DNA of 64,000 bases from CAZMNY01 sp964567745 (GTDB taxonomy: Bacteria > Planctomycetota > Planctomycetia > Pirellulales > Pirellulaceae): NCBI GenBank assembly GCA_964567745.1, contig CAZMNY010000002.1:124001-188000 (forward strand), read 5' to 3'. The position numbers and the translations under genes are program-made. The notes below the pieces were generated by a model that searched no databases, had not been told where the DNA came from, and worked only from the letters and a program-made list of their open reading frames with translations. Positions 35,784-44,527 of the stretch are shown here, one piece after another (position 1 is the stretch's first letter; the number at the start of each line of letters is the position of its first letter).

Positions 35784-37835
35784 TCAGCCTTTACTGACTT
35801 TTGGCTTCTTGGCGCCCGCTCGAGCCCGTTGTTCGGCGCGATCGGCTCGCTTCTTTTTGGCTTGCGTTTCGCCGAGCAGTTCTTGTCGGCTGCGATGATG
35901 GGCGGCCTGAGCGTTCTCGGCCTGACCGATCATCTCATATAGAAACTGACTGGCGATCGTTTCGCGAGGCTTTCCCCATTTCATGCGAGTCAGCGCCATG
36001 CTGAGCGTGAGCCGGTCTTGGGCTCGAGTGACGCCGACATAGCAGAGACGACGTTCCTCTTCGATTGCCAATTCACTTTCGATCACGCTGCGCTTATGCG
36101 GCAACAGCCCCATCTCCATACCGACCATGTAGACCTCGGGGTATTCGAGTCCTTTGGCGCTGTGGTAAGTGATCAGGGCGACCGAATTCTGCTTGAGTTG
36201 ATCGTCCGTTCCCGAATCGAAGTCCTGCTCGCCCAACGTCACTTCGTCCAGAAAACCCCGCAAGGATGGCTTCTCCGCCGATTGCTCATACGATGCCATC
36301 GCATTGACGATTTGCTCGACCAGCTCCCAACGGGTACGTCGTTCATTTTCATCCGGATAGAGCCGCCTCATTTGCGACTCATAGTCAATTTCGTCGATGA
36401 AATCTTGCAGCTCGGACGTCAGGCTCCGTTTCCCCCCAGCCCGAAACTGTTTTTGGTACCGATCGATGATTTCCGTCAGCTGAGCGACGCCTTTGGTCGC
36501 GGCTTTGGTCAGCGTCGGCGGATCGTTGAGCACTCGCCACAACGAGACGCCTCGACTGAGTGAGAGCTCGCCCAACTGCTTCGCTCGCTCATCGGAAATA
36601 CCGCGCGCTGGTCGGTTGAGGATCCGCCGAAGGGCGATCGCGTCATGAGGTCGGTCGACGACGTTGAGGTAGGCCAAAATGTCCTTCACCTCGGCGCGGT
36701 CAAAAAACGAGCTGCCGCCGATGAGCACATAAGGGACTTTTTGCTTTCGCAGCTCTTGCTCGAAGACGCGAGGTTGCTCGTTGGTTCGAAAGAGGATCGC
36801 GAAATCTCCCGGTTCGCGATCAGGTTCTCCGAGTCGCTTTTGAATGCCTCGGACTACCGCTTTCGCTTCTTGCTCCTCATCCTTGTACTGTTCAATCCGA
36901 GGCTGTGGGCCTCCGCGCCGAGCAGCCTTGAGCACCTTGTCGTGCCGTTGCGAATTGAACACGATCAATCGGTTGGCAAGATCGAGAATCTCGGCCGTCG
37001 ATCGATAGTTTTGTTCGAGCCGGACAACTTTGGCGTCTTGCCAATCCTTGGTGAATCGCAGGATGTGCTTCACCTCGGCACCCCGCCAAGCGTAAATCGC
37101 TTGATCGTCATCGCCCACGACGCAGAGGTTGCGGTGCGAAGCGGCAAGCGAGGTGACGATGCGGTACTGGCTTTGATTGGTGTCCTGGTATTCGTCGATC
37201 AGAATATGATCGAACAGCCCCGCCTCGGCCTTCCGAACTTCGGGTACCTGAGTAAACAGATCCTCAGTCAGCAGCAACAAGTCGTCAAAATCGACGGCGC
37301 CAGCGGCTTTCAAGGCGAGTTGATATCGGCGATAGGCAGCCGCGCCCAGGTGTTCCGCATCGGATTGAGCTATCTTCGAGGCGCCGGCAGGCCGCACGCC
37401 GTGCGACTTCCAATGGCCAATCATGTTAATCAGATCGCCCGGCTTGAGGCTGCTCGCATGACTCTTGACTTCGTTGAGCACATTGCGAGCAATTCCCTCT
37501 TGGTCGCCTCGCCCGTAGATCGCAAAGCGATCCGGCAAGCCAATGTGTTTCGCATGGCGGCGAAGCACACGCACGCAATGCGAATGAAACGTCGAGATTT
37601 GCGGCCTCAATTTCATTTTGCGGCCCAACATCTCCTTCAGGCGATGCTGCATCTCCGTGGCCGCTTTGTTGGTAAACGTCACCCCCAGTATTCGATCCGC
37701 CGCGATTCCATTCTTGATTAAGTGGGCAATTCGCATCGTGACGACGCGGGTCTTGCCGGTGCCTGCTCCAGCGAGAACCAACAACGGGCCTCCGAGCGTG
37801 TTGACCGCCTGGCGTTGGGAAGGGTTGAGGGACAT
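35784..37835 (-). CDS. UvrD/Rep/PcrA-family DNA helicase
   Basis: A 683-residue superfamily 1A 3'-5' helicase. In order: Q-motif LNPSQRQAV, Walker A LAGAGTGKTRVV, FTNKAATEM, DEYQDTN (motif II), VGDDDQAIYAWRGAE (motif III), LEQNYRST (motif IV), ITYHSAKGLEYPEVYM (motif V) and RRLCYVGVTRAQDRL (motif VI). Involved in nucleotide excision repair, replication restart or recombination control. The C-terminal Lys/Arg-rich tail (KKKRADRAEQRARAG) is longer than in E. coli Rep and may hold a partner-binding site as in PcrA. It converges with birA with only 7 bp between the stops. Confidence 0.95.
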   Translation of the reverse strand: MSLNPSQRQAVNTLGGPLLVLAGAGTGKTRVVTMRIAHLIKNGIAADRILGVTFTNKAATEMQHRLKEMLGRKMKLRPQISTFHSHCVRVLRRHAKHIGLPDRFAIYGRGDQEGIARNVLNEVKSHASSLKPGDLINMIGHWKSHGVRPAGASKIAQSDAEHLGAAAYRRYQLALKAAGAVDFDDLLLLTEDLFTQVPEVRKAEAGLFDHILIDEYQDTNQSQYRIVTSLAASHRNLCVVGDDDQAIYAWRGAEVKHILRFTKDWQDAKVVRLEQNYRSTAEILDLANRLIVFNSQRHDKVLKAARRGGPQPRIEQYKDEEQEAKAVVRGIQKRLGEPDREPGDFAILFRTNEQPRVFEQELRKQKVPYVLIGGSSFFDRAEVKDILAYLNVVDRPHDAIALRRILNRPARGISDERAKQLGELSLSRGVSLWRVLNDPPTLTKAATKGVAQLTEIIDRYQKQFRAGGKRSLTSELQDFIDEIDYESQMRRLYPDENERRTRWELVEQIVNAMASYEQSAEKPSLRGFLDEVTLGEQDFDSGTDDQLKQNSVALITYHSAKGLEYPEVYMVGMEMGLLPHKRSVIESELAIEEERRLCYVGVTRAQDRLTLSMALTRMKWGKPRETIASQFLYEMIGQAENAQAAHHRSRQELLGETQAKKKRADRAEQRARAGAKKPKVSKG

Positions 37836-37984
37836 GGCCGAATCCTAGCTGATCCCGACAGCATCATAAAAGGGGTGCTGCCGACCGGCGCCGCCCTTGA
37901 CGCTAATCTGTGTCCAGTCCTATACTTGCGCGAGGCAGCGGCGTTCTGCGCCCAACACCAGGCAATCTCCCGCGAGGCGAACGG

Positions 37985-39016
37985 ATGAAAAGCGAACGGC
38001 GGCACGAACTTCAGACGAACACCCTGGCTGATAATCTCGGTCACACGATCGAGAAGCATGGCGACCGCATCAAGCTCTTCGGCGCCGCCGCGATTGCCCT
38101 CGTGGTTCTCGTTTTCTTAGTTCTCTTCATTACCGGACAGCAAACCACCCGACAAGCGAGGCACTGGACCCAATATTTCGCCGCCATTAGTTCGAGTGAT
38201 CCGCAAACCGGTCTTGAGATTGCCGACGGTTATTTCGACGAAAACAAGCTGGAAGAGACCCCGGCAAGCCACTGGACATCGCAAGCCCTAGCCGATTTCC
38301 AACTCGGCCGCGGCACAATGGACCGCTTTCGCGACAAAGAAACTGCCGATAAGCAACTTGAGAACGCCAAAAAGAACTTCAGCAAGATTGCCGACTCGAC
38401 CAAAGCCAGCACTTTCTTGAGGACACGCGCCGCTTTCGGTCTGGCTCAAGTTCATGAGTCGCTCTGCGAACCCGACGAGGCGAAGAAAAAATATCAATCC
38501 GTCATCAAGCTCGCCGGCGAAGAGTCGGCGATTGGCAAGGCGTCCGAAACAGCAATCAAGCGAATTGACAAACTGCAAGCTCAGGGATGGTTCGTCTGGT
38601 TCAAAGACAAAGAGCTCACTCCACCCGAGCCGGTTAATCCGAACCTGCCCGCGTCTCTCGATCATTTGCCAGGTCGTCCGAATCTCGAATTCGAGATTCC
38701 CGAGTCACTTTCGATGGACCTCGACGAACCGATCGAGGGCGACGCGAAAGAAGGTGCCGCGAAAGCTGAGCCAGCCAAAGATGGCGACACGAAAGATGGT
38801 GACACGAAAGATGGCGACACGAAAGATGGTGACACGAAAGATGGCGACTTAAAGGCTGAGCCGGCCAAGGACGGTGAGGCTGATACGAAGAAGCCCGCGT
38901 CGGACACTTCGCCTGAGAAACCGGCCGCGCCCGAAGGCGACGCCAACAAGCCGGCCGAAGAAAAAGCCGACGCTGATAAGCCAGCGACGAAAACGGGCGA
39001 CAAAGATATTCCCTAG
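37985..39016 (+). CDS. Membrane-anchored TPR-like protein with low-complexity tail
   Basis: The 343-residue product has a cytoplasmic N-terminus, one transmembrane helix (LFGAAAIALVVLVFLVLFIT, about residues 29-48), a helical TPR-like domain (residues ~55-215) recalling YfgM/BamD-type proteins, then a disordered acidic/lysine tail. That tail holds five near-identical DGDTK units and further KPAxx repeats. The anchor plus TPR pattern suggests a periplasmic or extracytoplasmic chaperone or scaffold, but I cannot name a partner. The ATG at 37985 is chosen because the sequence before it (from 37910) has no family features. rluD follows 75 bp later. Confidence 0.75.
   Translation: MKSERRHELQTNTLADNLGHTIEKHGDRIKLFGAAAIALVVLVFLVLFITGQQTTRQARHWTQYFAAISSSDPQTGLEIADGYFDENKLEETPASHWTSQALADFQLGRGTMDRFRDKETADKQLENAKKNFSKIADSTKASTFLRTRAAFGLAQVHESLCEPDEAKKKYQSVIKLAGEESAIGKASETAIKRIDKLQAQGWFVWFKDKELTPPEPVNPNLPASLDHLPGRPNLEFEIPESLSMDLDEPIEGDAKEGAAKAEPAKDGDTKDGDTKDGDTKDGDTKDGDLKAEPAKDGEADTKKPASDTSPEKPAAPEGDANKPAEEKADADKPATKTGDKDIP
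38780..38854 (+). repeat. Five 15-bp codon repeats encoding DGDTK units
   Basis: The unit GATGGCGACACGAAA repeats in frame. The second codon alternates GGC, GGT, GGC, GGT, GGC, which shows that a 30-bp pair was duplicated as a block. The last unit has drifted (GACTTAAAG). The tract lengthens the disordered tail of the TPR protein. Confidence 0.9.
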
Positions 39017-39091
39017 TCGCCTTTCTCGCACCGACTCATCGATCACAACGAGGCGGCATGCGATCTGCGCAAGACCGACATTGACGCTTCC

Positions 39092-40084
39092 ATGACGGAC
39101 TCGGAACACCAAGCCGAACCGAATCAGCAATCGTTGGATCTAGCGCCCGAGGACGCCGGCAAGCGTCTCGACGCATTCCTCGCTGAAAAGCTGGCCAATG
39201 TGAGTCGAGTCCGCTGGCGACGAGCGATTAATGACGGCCGAGTCAAAGTGAACGGGCGGAATTCGAAGGCGGCATACCGCTTGCAAGGAACCGAGACGAT
39301 CTCGGCGCAGCCGCCCGAGCCAGTTGTTGAGGGCCCTCAACCCGAAGACATTCCGCTCGATGTGCTCTATGAAGACGAGCACCTTGCCGCGATCAACAAG
39401 CCGGCTGGCATGGTTGTCCATCCGGCCAAAGGGCATTGGGCCGGAACTCTAACCTCGGCGCTCGCGTTCCATTTTCAAAGCCTGAGCACCATCGGCGGCT
39501 CGACGAGACCCGGCATCGTTCATCGCCTCGATCGCGACACGAGCGGAGTCATCGTGGTCGCGAAAACGGACGCCGCCCACCTGGGGCTTGCCAGGCAATT
39601 CGAGCAGCGGACAACCGAGAAAGAGTATTGGGCGATCGTCTCCGGCAACCCGGATCGCGATCGCGACGTGATCACGGCTCCGATCGGCGCGCACCCGTAT
39701 CACCGCGAACGGATGGCAATTCGAGTCGATCATTCGACTTCGCGCGACGCCGAGTCTTTTTATGAAGTGGTCGAGCGATTTCGTGGTTTCGCTTGGGTCC
39801 GCGTAACGCCAAAAACCGGACGCACTCACCAAATCCGCATTCACTTGGCCTATATCGGCGCCCCCGTGCTTTGCGACCGACTCTACGGCGGGCGATCCGA
39901 GATCCGTGTCGGGCAGCTGCTCCGCAATGACGACGCGACCTTGCTTCTCCAGCGTCAAGCGCTGCACGCTCGCAAACTCTCGATCGACCACCCGGAATCG
40001 TCTGAGCGACTCTGCTTCGAAGCGCCGCTGCCTCCAGACATCGTCTCGACGCTCGAATTCATGCGAGCGAACCGGAAATCTTGA
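39092..40084 (+). CDS. rluD: Pseudouridine synthase, RluA/RluD family
   Basis: Isomerises specific uridines in large-subunit rRNA. The 330-residue protein has an N-terminal S4 RNA-binding domain (KRLDAFLAEKLANVSRVRWRR...GRVKVNG), then the catalytic core with HRLDRDTSGVIVVAK, whose Asp is the nucleophile. PKTGRTHQIRIHLAYIG and DRLYGGR follow. The order and length fit RluD rather than the shorter RluA. In many bacteria rluD lies near a TPR-type lipoprotein gene (bamD); here the upstream gene encodes a membrane-anchored TPR protein, which may be analogous. Confidence 0.94.
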   Translation: MTDSEHQAEPNQQSLDLAPEDAGKRLDAFLAEKLANVSRVRWRRAINDGRVKVNGRNSKAAYRLQGTETISAQPPEPVVEGPQPEDIPLDVLYEDEHLAAINKPAGMVVHPAKGHWAGTLTSALAFHFQSLSTIGGSTRPGIVHRLDRDTSGVIVVAKTDAAHLGLARQFEQRTTEKEYWAIVSGNPDRDRDVITAPIGAHPYHRERMAIRVDHSTSRDAESFYEVVERFRGFAWVRVTPKTGRTHQIRIHLAYIGAPVLCDRLYGGRSEIRVGQLLRNDDATLLLQRQALHARKLSIDHPESSERLCFEAPLPPDIVSTLEFMRANRKS

Positions 40085-40209
40085 AACAGAACGATCGTCA
40101 TGTCGGCAATGCTGGTTCTTCGCCCATCGTGAATCACGACGCGGTAAGATAGCAATCGTAGAGCGAAGACCGACGCTCGCCGTCCATCTCGATCAGTGGA
40201 AAGACCTCA

Positions 40210-41202
40210 ATGAACAACCGGCAATGGCTCCTCCTGCTCAGCTCATCTTTCATTCTCTTTTGTCTATTCGTACCGGCATCGGCAATGGGAGCCGACGGCG
40301 ATCGACCGCGTTACGCGATCGCGATTCACGGCGGTGCCGGCGGCTCACCGAACAAGCTCACGCCCGAGCAAAGAAAGACTCGGCTCAAGGCGCTCGAATC
40401 CGCGCTTAAGGTCGGAGTGAAAATACTCGAGAAAGGCGGAACGAGCCTCGATGCGGTCGAGCAAGTGATTATCACGCTGGAAAACGACCCGCTATTTAAC
40501 GCCGGACGCGGCGCGGTCATGAACGAGAAAGGGGAATTCGAACTCGATTCATCCATCATGGACGGTCGCGACCGAAGTTGCGGAGCGGTGGCGGCGATTC
40601 GAACGGTCAAGAACCCAATTTCGCTCGCCAGGCTCGTCATGACAGAAACCCGACACGTCCTGCTCGCTTCCGACGGTGCCGAGCAGTTTGCCGACTCGCA
40701 AAAAGTCGAACGAGTCAAGCAAGATTACTTTCGCACTCCGGCGAGACAAAAGTCGTTTGAAAAACGAAAGAGAAAGGATTCCGAGAAGGCAGTTGACGCC
40801 AAGGGGACTGTCGGCTGCGTGGTGCTCGATTCACACGGAAACATCGCGGCGGGAACGTCGACAGGTGGCCTGATGTTCAAACGATTCGGTCGAGTCGGCG
40901 ATTCGCCCATCGTTGGTGCCGGGACGTTTGCCGATAACGCGACTTGCGGCGTCTCGGGAACCGGCATCGGAGAGCATTTCATTCGCAACGCGGTCGCCTT
41001 CGACGTATCCGCGAGGATGAAGTACGCCAAAGCTCCGCTTCAGAAAGCAGTCAAAGACGTCGTGCATGGCACGCTCAAGCCCGGTTATGGCGGGCTCATT
41101 GCCGTCAGCCATCGAGGCGAGATCGCGATGGAATTCAACACCGCCGGCATGTCTCGAGCAGCAGCCGACTCGAACGGTCTCTGGATCATCGAACTCGACT
41201 AA
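40210..41202 (+). CDS. Secreted isoaspartyl peptidase / plant-type L-asparaginase
   Basis: An N-terminal nucleophile hydrolase that is made as a precursor and cleaves itself. The 330-residue product has a signal peptide (LLLLSSSFILFCLFVPASA). IAIHGGAGG opens the alpha subunit, followed by NAGRGAVMNEKGEFELDSSIMDG. Self-cleavage is predicted before Thr200 (AKGTVGCVVLD), which then becomes the catalytic nucleophile; GTSTGGLMFKRFGRVGDSP and GTGIGEHFIRNAVA follow. It removes beta-aspartyl residues from damaged peptides or hydrolyses asparagine. The presence of a signal peptide points to a periplasmic role. Four 17-bp repeats follow directly after the gene. Confidence 0.92.
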   Translation: MNNRQWLLLLSSSFILFCLFVPASAMGADGDRPRYAIAIHGGAGGSPNKLTPEQRKTRLKALESALKVGVKILEKGGTSLDAVEQVIITLENDPLFNAGRGAVMNEKGEFELDSSIMDGRDRSCGAVAAIRTVKNPISLARLVMTETRHVLLASDGAEQFADSQKVERVKQDYFRTPARQKSFEKRKRKDSEKAVDAKGTVGCVVLDSHGNIAAGTSTGGLMFKRFGRVGDSPIVGAGTFADNATCGVSGTGIGEHFIRNAVAFDVSARMKYAKAPLQKAVKDVVHGTLKPGYGGLIAVSHRGEIAMEFNTAGMSRAAADSNGLWIIELD

Positions 41203-41216
41203 TCGATGCCGACAAG

Positions 41217-41284
41217 ATCGACCACACAGGGCTATCAACCACACAGGGCTATCAACCACACAGGGCTATCAACCACACAGGGCT
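41217..41284 (+). repeat. Four tandem 17-bp repeats
   Basis: Four head-to-tail copies of ATCAACCACACAGGGCT; the first copy has one change (ATCGACC). They begin 14 bp after the asparaginase stop. The lack of spacers and cas genes excludes a CRISPR array. It looks like a recent slippage expansion and would be suitable as a strain marker. Confidence 0.95.
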
Positions 41285-41336
41285 CGACGGCGAGCAGAAT
41301 AAAGAGAGTGACCGGTCGTCACTGAATTCGATCGGA

Positions 41337-41554
41337 CTACGCGACGCCGGCAACGGCGAGCTGGTCATCGATGCGAATGACACCGGCACGCGTTGGCATG
41401 CGTTCAAGCAGAGCTGCTTTTCGTAGAACGAGTTGACCGTGCCGGAGAGCCGAACCGACTCGCCTTGCGCTTTGACCTCGACGCGATTGAGCGATCCGCG
41501 ATTGCGATCGCGCAGATAATTGACGACTCGACGCCGAAGTTCGGCGTTTTCCAT
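41337..41554 (-). pseudogene. Frameshifted BON-domain gene
   Basis: From the ATG at 41554 the first ~55 codons encode a BON domain (RRRVVNYLRDRNRGSLNRVEV, then ESVRLSGTVNSFYEKQLCLNAC). BON domains bind membranes or act in osmotic and envelope proteins. After CQRV the pattern moves to another frame (AGVIRIDDQLAVAGVA, stop at 41337-41339). One more base in the GTGCCGGTG stretch near 41395 would join the two parts through the expected VPGV motif. The restored protein would be about 72 residues. A one-base assembly error is possible, because everything else in the domain is intact. Confidence 0.72.
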
Positions 41555-41780
41555 TGGTCTTGCCAGACGTGCCCTTCAGAACGAGTGAGAAAGATTGAGG
41601 ACGTCCAGCGTCCCCCCACTTCCTCCATGATAGCCGCATCGCGTTGCCAGACAAGACGTTACGAGACCAAATCGCCCTCTACAGTCCAAATACAATCATT
41701 AAAGGATCGACATCCACCCTAAAAGCCCTATCCCGGAAGACCGATCACCCCAACGAGGCCGAAAAAGAATCGCCAAGACA

Positions 41781-41836
41781 ATCATCTTCATACCTATCTT
41801 TCTTCCTCATCTTACTGCCCCCATCTTCCTTCCATC
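41781..41836 (-). repeat. AGAAAGATG-type repeat tract, second copy
   Basis: On the minus strand four units of 13-14 bases share the core AAGATG or AAGATA preceded by GGAAG or GGCAG. It resembles the tract at 31915-32000. It ends directly at the stop codon of the deacetylase gene. The 200 bp before it hold no other recognisable feature. Confidence 0.6.
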
Positions 41837-41837
41837 C

Positions 41838-42590
41838 CTATGTTTTCGCGAAGGCCGGGATCACTGCCTTGACGAGATCTTGGGCACCGAGCATTCGCGT
41901 GGCGACAAACGTCTCGCCCGCGGCAAAGCCTGCGGCGGCGCCCGCCGACATCGCGGCGCCGCGGACCCGATCGAAGACATACTCTTTGGCTGGAGGGAAC
42001 TGAGTTTGGTAGCACCGGATCGAGTCGATTTTTTGCTCCATGGTGTCGCCAATGTCAATCGTCACGTGGCTCGGAAATCCTTCCAGTGTTTGTGGCTCAA
42101 AGGCCAAGCGAAAATAGAGTTGACCGGAAATCGTGTGAACTGGCAGTCCCTCGAAATGCTCGTCCCACTTCGTCAGTCGGGAATAGAAGATCGCAGCGTC
42201 GGTAATCTGCATCGCTTGCCAATGATCGGGCGAAGCCATCGGGGTTTTGTCGCCGAAGCCGATTACGAGATCGGGTCGATACTTACGAAACTCCTTCGCC
42301 AGGGCGACACGCGACTCAAACGAATCGAATAGTCGCCGATTGGGCAATTCCAATACGACTCGTTTGGCCACGCCTAAAGCGGACGCGGCCCGCTCTGCTT
42401 CGGCCAGTCGAATGTCGGGCGACGGCGAGCCGGGTGTCGGTTCGCCATCCGTGAGATCGACAATCCCAACTCGATACCCCTGCATTGCCAGCTTGGCCAG
42501 CGTGCCGCCGCAAGCGATCTCGACATCATCCGGATGGGCGCCGACCGCGATGACGTCGAGTTTCGGATAATCATCCAACAATTGGCTCAC
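41838..42590 (-). CDS. bshB1: PIG-L family deacetylase, BshB1-like
   Basis: BshB1 removes the acetyl group from GlcNAc-malate in bacillithiol synthesis. The 250-residue product has the zinc-site motif AHPDD (residues 18-22, within VGAHPDDVEIACGG), DLTDGEPTPGSP, and SPDHWQAMQITDAAIFYSRL with the second histidine site. The GTG at 42590 is used because AGGAG lies nine bases upstream. bshA and bshC are not in the window, so bacillithiol is inferred from family resemblance only; other GlcNAc-deacetylases of this family exist. It is downstream of the cbiE-cbiT gene on the same strand, with an 82-bp gap. Confidence 0.85.
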   Translation of the reverse strand: MSQLLDDYPKLDVIAVGAHPDDVEIACGGTLAKLAMQGYRVGIVDLTDGEPTPGSPSPDIRLAEAERAASALGVAKRVVLELPNRRLFDSFESRVALAKEFRKYRPDLVIGFGDKTPMASPDHWQAMQITDAAIFYSRLTKWDEHFEGLPVHTISGQLYFRLAFEPQTLEGFPSHVTIDIGDTMEQKIDSIRCYQTQFPPAKEYVFDRVRGAAMSAGAAAGFAAGETFVATRMLGAQDLVKAVIPAFAKT

Positions 42591-42672
42591 GATGAGGAAC
42601 TCCTACGAGGCGAATAGAACGGCGAGACAAAGCGAGTACGGGCGACCAACTCAGCACGAAATGGAAACGCGC

Positions 42673-43914
42673 TTATTTGTCGCGATATGCGATCAGGAAC
42701 GTCGGGTTAAGCGACTCGAGCGTCAGTCGTTCCAACTGATGTGCGCCGCGGGCCACGTTGACCATCCAGACGTCGTCTCGCCCTTTCAGCGGCTGCAAGA
42801 CTTCGCGGACCGCGACGACATTCTCGAGGCTCATCACATTGGCGACAAGTGTGCCGCCGGTTTGGAGACGTTCGACCGCCATTTCGACAATGCGTTTGAC
42901 TTGCCGCCCGGCACCATCAACGAATATCGCATTCGGCCGGGGCAGATTGCGCCAAGCTTCGGGCGCCTGTCCAAGCACCGAGGTCAAGTTGTTGACGCCG
43001 AATCGAAGAGCGTTGGACTTGATCAATTCATGGTCTTCCGCATCCATTTCAATCGCGTAAGCGTGGCCTTTCGCGGCGATCATGGCCGCCTCAATGGCAA
43101 CGGCGCCGCTGCCGGCTCCGATGTCCCAGACAACGCTTGCCGGCCCCAGATTCATTTCGGCCAATGCCATCGCGCGAACTTCGGCCGGCGTCACCAGACC
43201 GCGTTTGGGCTGCGACTGGAGAAACATCTCGTCGGGGTTCCCGAACAACCTCTTGCCGGCCATGGCAATCGGCCGGTCGGGAAGATGCGGCTTTCGTATC
43301 AGGATCAACACATTAAGCGGCCCGAATTCCGTCTCGGCGATCTCTGCCAGGTCCCCTTTCGTGACTCGCTCATCCGGCGCGCCGAGATCTTCGCAGACAT
43401 AGGCAGTGAAGTAATCGATACGGCGGTCGAGCAAAGCTTGGCAGACGACCGACGGCGGCGAGGCCTCGGTGGTGAACAGCCCCACTTTCTCTGCCGTTCG
43501 GATTCGTTCGACCACGCGGTCGATTCCCTGCGTCGCCAAGTTGCTGAGGTAGGCTTCGTCCCAACTTTCCTTCACGCGGGCAAACGCGAGCTGCATGGTG
43601 CTGACATGGGGCAACACCTCAAAGCGGTCCTTGCCCAAGCGTTCGCAGAGAAAGCGAGCCGTGCCGTAGAACAGCGGATCACCGCTGGCCAGAACAACGA
43701 TGCGTCGAGCACGGTGCTCTTCAATCTGGCCGACAATCGAATCCAAGCTGACGCCGATCGGGATTCGTTTCGCCTCTGTCTCAACCGCATTGAGACAAGC
43801 CGCAGGGCCAATCACCAGCTCTGCGTCGTTGACGACTTGACGCGCAGTGGAAGTCAGTCCTTGGGTGCCGTCATCGCCAACACCGACAATATAGATCCGG
43901 TCCTCACTGGCCAC
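42673..43914 (-). CDS. cobL: Precorrin-6Y C5,15-methyltransferase, CbiE-CbiT fusion
   Basis: A 413-residue fusion. The N-terminal CbiE part (residues ~6-205) has IYIVGVGDDGTQGLT, VVLASGDPLFYGTARFL and LPHVSTMQLAFARV, typical of tetrapyrrole methyltransferases. The C-terminal CbiT part (~215-413) has a SAM-binding VVWDIGAGSGAVAIEAA and NAIFVDGAGRQ. It methylates C5 and C15 and decarboxylates the ring side chain during cobalamin synthesis. No other cobalamin gene lies within the 64 kb, so this copy is isolated. The GTG start is preceded by AAGGGGA. It might serve a different tetrapyrrole role, but the domains look complete. Confidence 0.92.
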   Translation of the reverse strand: MASEDRIYIVGVGDDGTQGLTSTARQVVNDAELVIGPAACLNAVETEAKRIPIGVSLDSIVGQIEEHRARRIVVLASGDPLFYGTARFLCERLGKDRFEVLPHVSTMQLAFARVKESWDEAYLSNLATQGIDRVVERIRTAEKVGLFTTEASPPSVVCQALLDRRIDYFTAYVCEDLGAPDERVTKGDLAEIAETEFGPLNVLILIRKPHLPDRPIAMAGKRLFGNPDEMFLQSQPKRGLVTPAEVRAMALAEMNLGPASVVWDIGAGSGAVAIEAAMIAAKGHAYAIEMDAEDHELIKSNALRFGVNNLTSVLGQAPEAWRNLPRPNAIFVDGAGRQVKRIVEMAVERLQTGGTLVANVMSLENVVAVREVLQPLKGRDDVWMVNVARGAHQLERLTLESLNPTFLIAYRDK

Positions 43915-44010
43915 CGCGGTCCCCTTGCGTTGATGTGCTTTGCAAACTTGTCTGGAGCGATTGTAACGGGCGAGGCGAAATCTCGCGGCAACCGAGCTCT
44001 GTATTATGAC

Positions 44011-44043
44011 AAAAAAAGGCTCGCCATATGACGAGCCTTTTTC
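44011..44043. terminator. Bidirectional Rho-independent terminator
   Basis: AAAAAGGCTCG and CGAGCCTTTTT form a perfect 11-bp stem around an eight-base loop, with T-runs on both strands. It separates the A-type Fe-S carrier gene from cobL; both lie on the minus strand, so it ends the carrier transcript. Confidence 0.93.
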
Positions 44044-44070
44044 TGATATTAGTTACACAGCAACGCTTAA

Positions 44071-44403
44071 CTAAGCCTGGAATGAACTTCCACATCCGCA
44101 AGTGCGAACGGCAGTGGGATTGTCAAACTTGAATCCGCGTTGTTCGATCGATTCGTGCCAATCGACGACCGTGCCATCAAGGTACAGAGCGCTCTTCTTG
44201 TCGACGACGACGTCAACGCCATGGAACGTGTACTTGTGGTCTTTCGAGACATCGAACGTCTCGTCGAAACCGAGCGAGTAGGAAAACCCACTGCAACCGC
44301 CGGCGACGACGCCGATTCGCAAAAAGCTATTTGCCTCATAGTTGCCCGATTCCTTGACGCGAGCGACTTCTATGGCCGCAGTTTCGGTCAGCATGACTGC
44401 CAT
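44071..44403 (-). CDS. A-type iron-sulfur cluster carrier (IscA/ErpA/SufA family)
   Basis: Carries Fe-S clusters from the assembly scaffold to target enzymes. The 110-residue protein has the three invariant cysteines: GGCSGFSY in the middle and TCGCGSSF at the C-terminus. The length and VDKKSALYLDGTVVDW region match the family. CAGGAG lies ten bases before the ATG. It lies 124 bp downstream of the iscS-type gene on the same strand, an arrangement consistent with a minimal Fe-S assembly unit. No IscU, HscA or ferredoxin gene is beside them. Confidence 0.95.
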   Translation of the reverse strand: MAVMLTETAAIEVARVKESGNYEANSFLRIGVVAGGCSGFSYSLGFDETFDVSKDHKYTFHGVDVVVDKKSALYLDGTVVDWHESIEQRGFKFDNPTAVRTCGCGSSFQA

Positions 44404-44527
44404 CTGATATAGCTCCTGAGTCAGTTTGCATACAAATCAAGCTCTTACCCTATATTATCGCCACATTCAGCGAAAGGTGAAGAGTTGAAATTGAGAGTTT
44501 CCCGTCGTCTTGAGCTCGATTGACGCG

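Noticed and set aside
41217..41284. CRISPR array
   Set aside because: The 17-bp units are contiguous without spacers, and no cas gene is present.
42592..44031. Long 479-codon open frame on the plus strand
   Set aside because: It lies antisense to the complete cbiE-cbiT gene and shows no family motif; the length is a side effect of the G+C-rich codon usage of the real gene.
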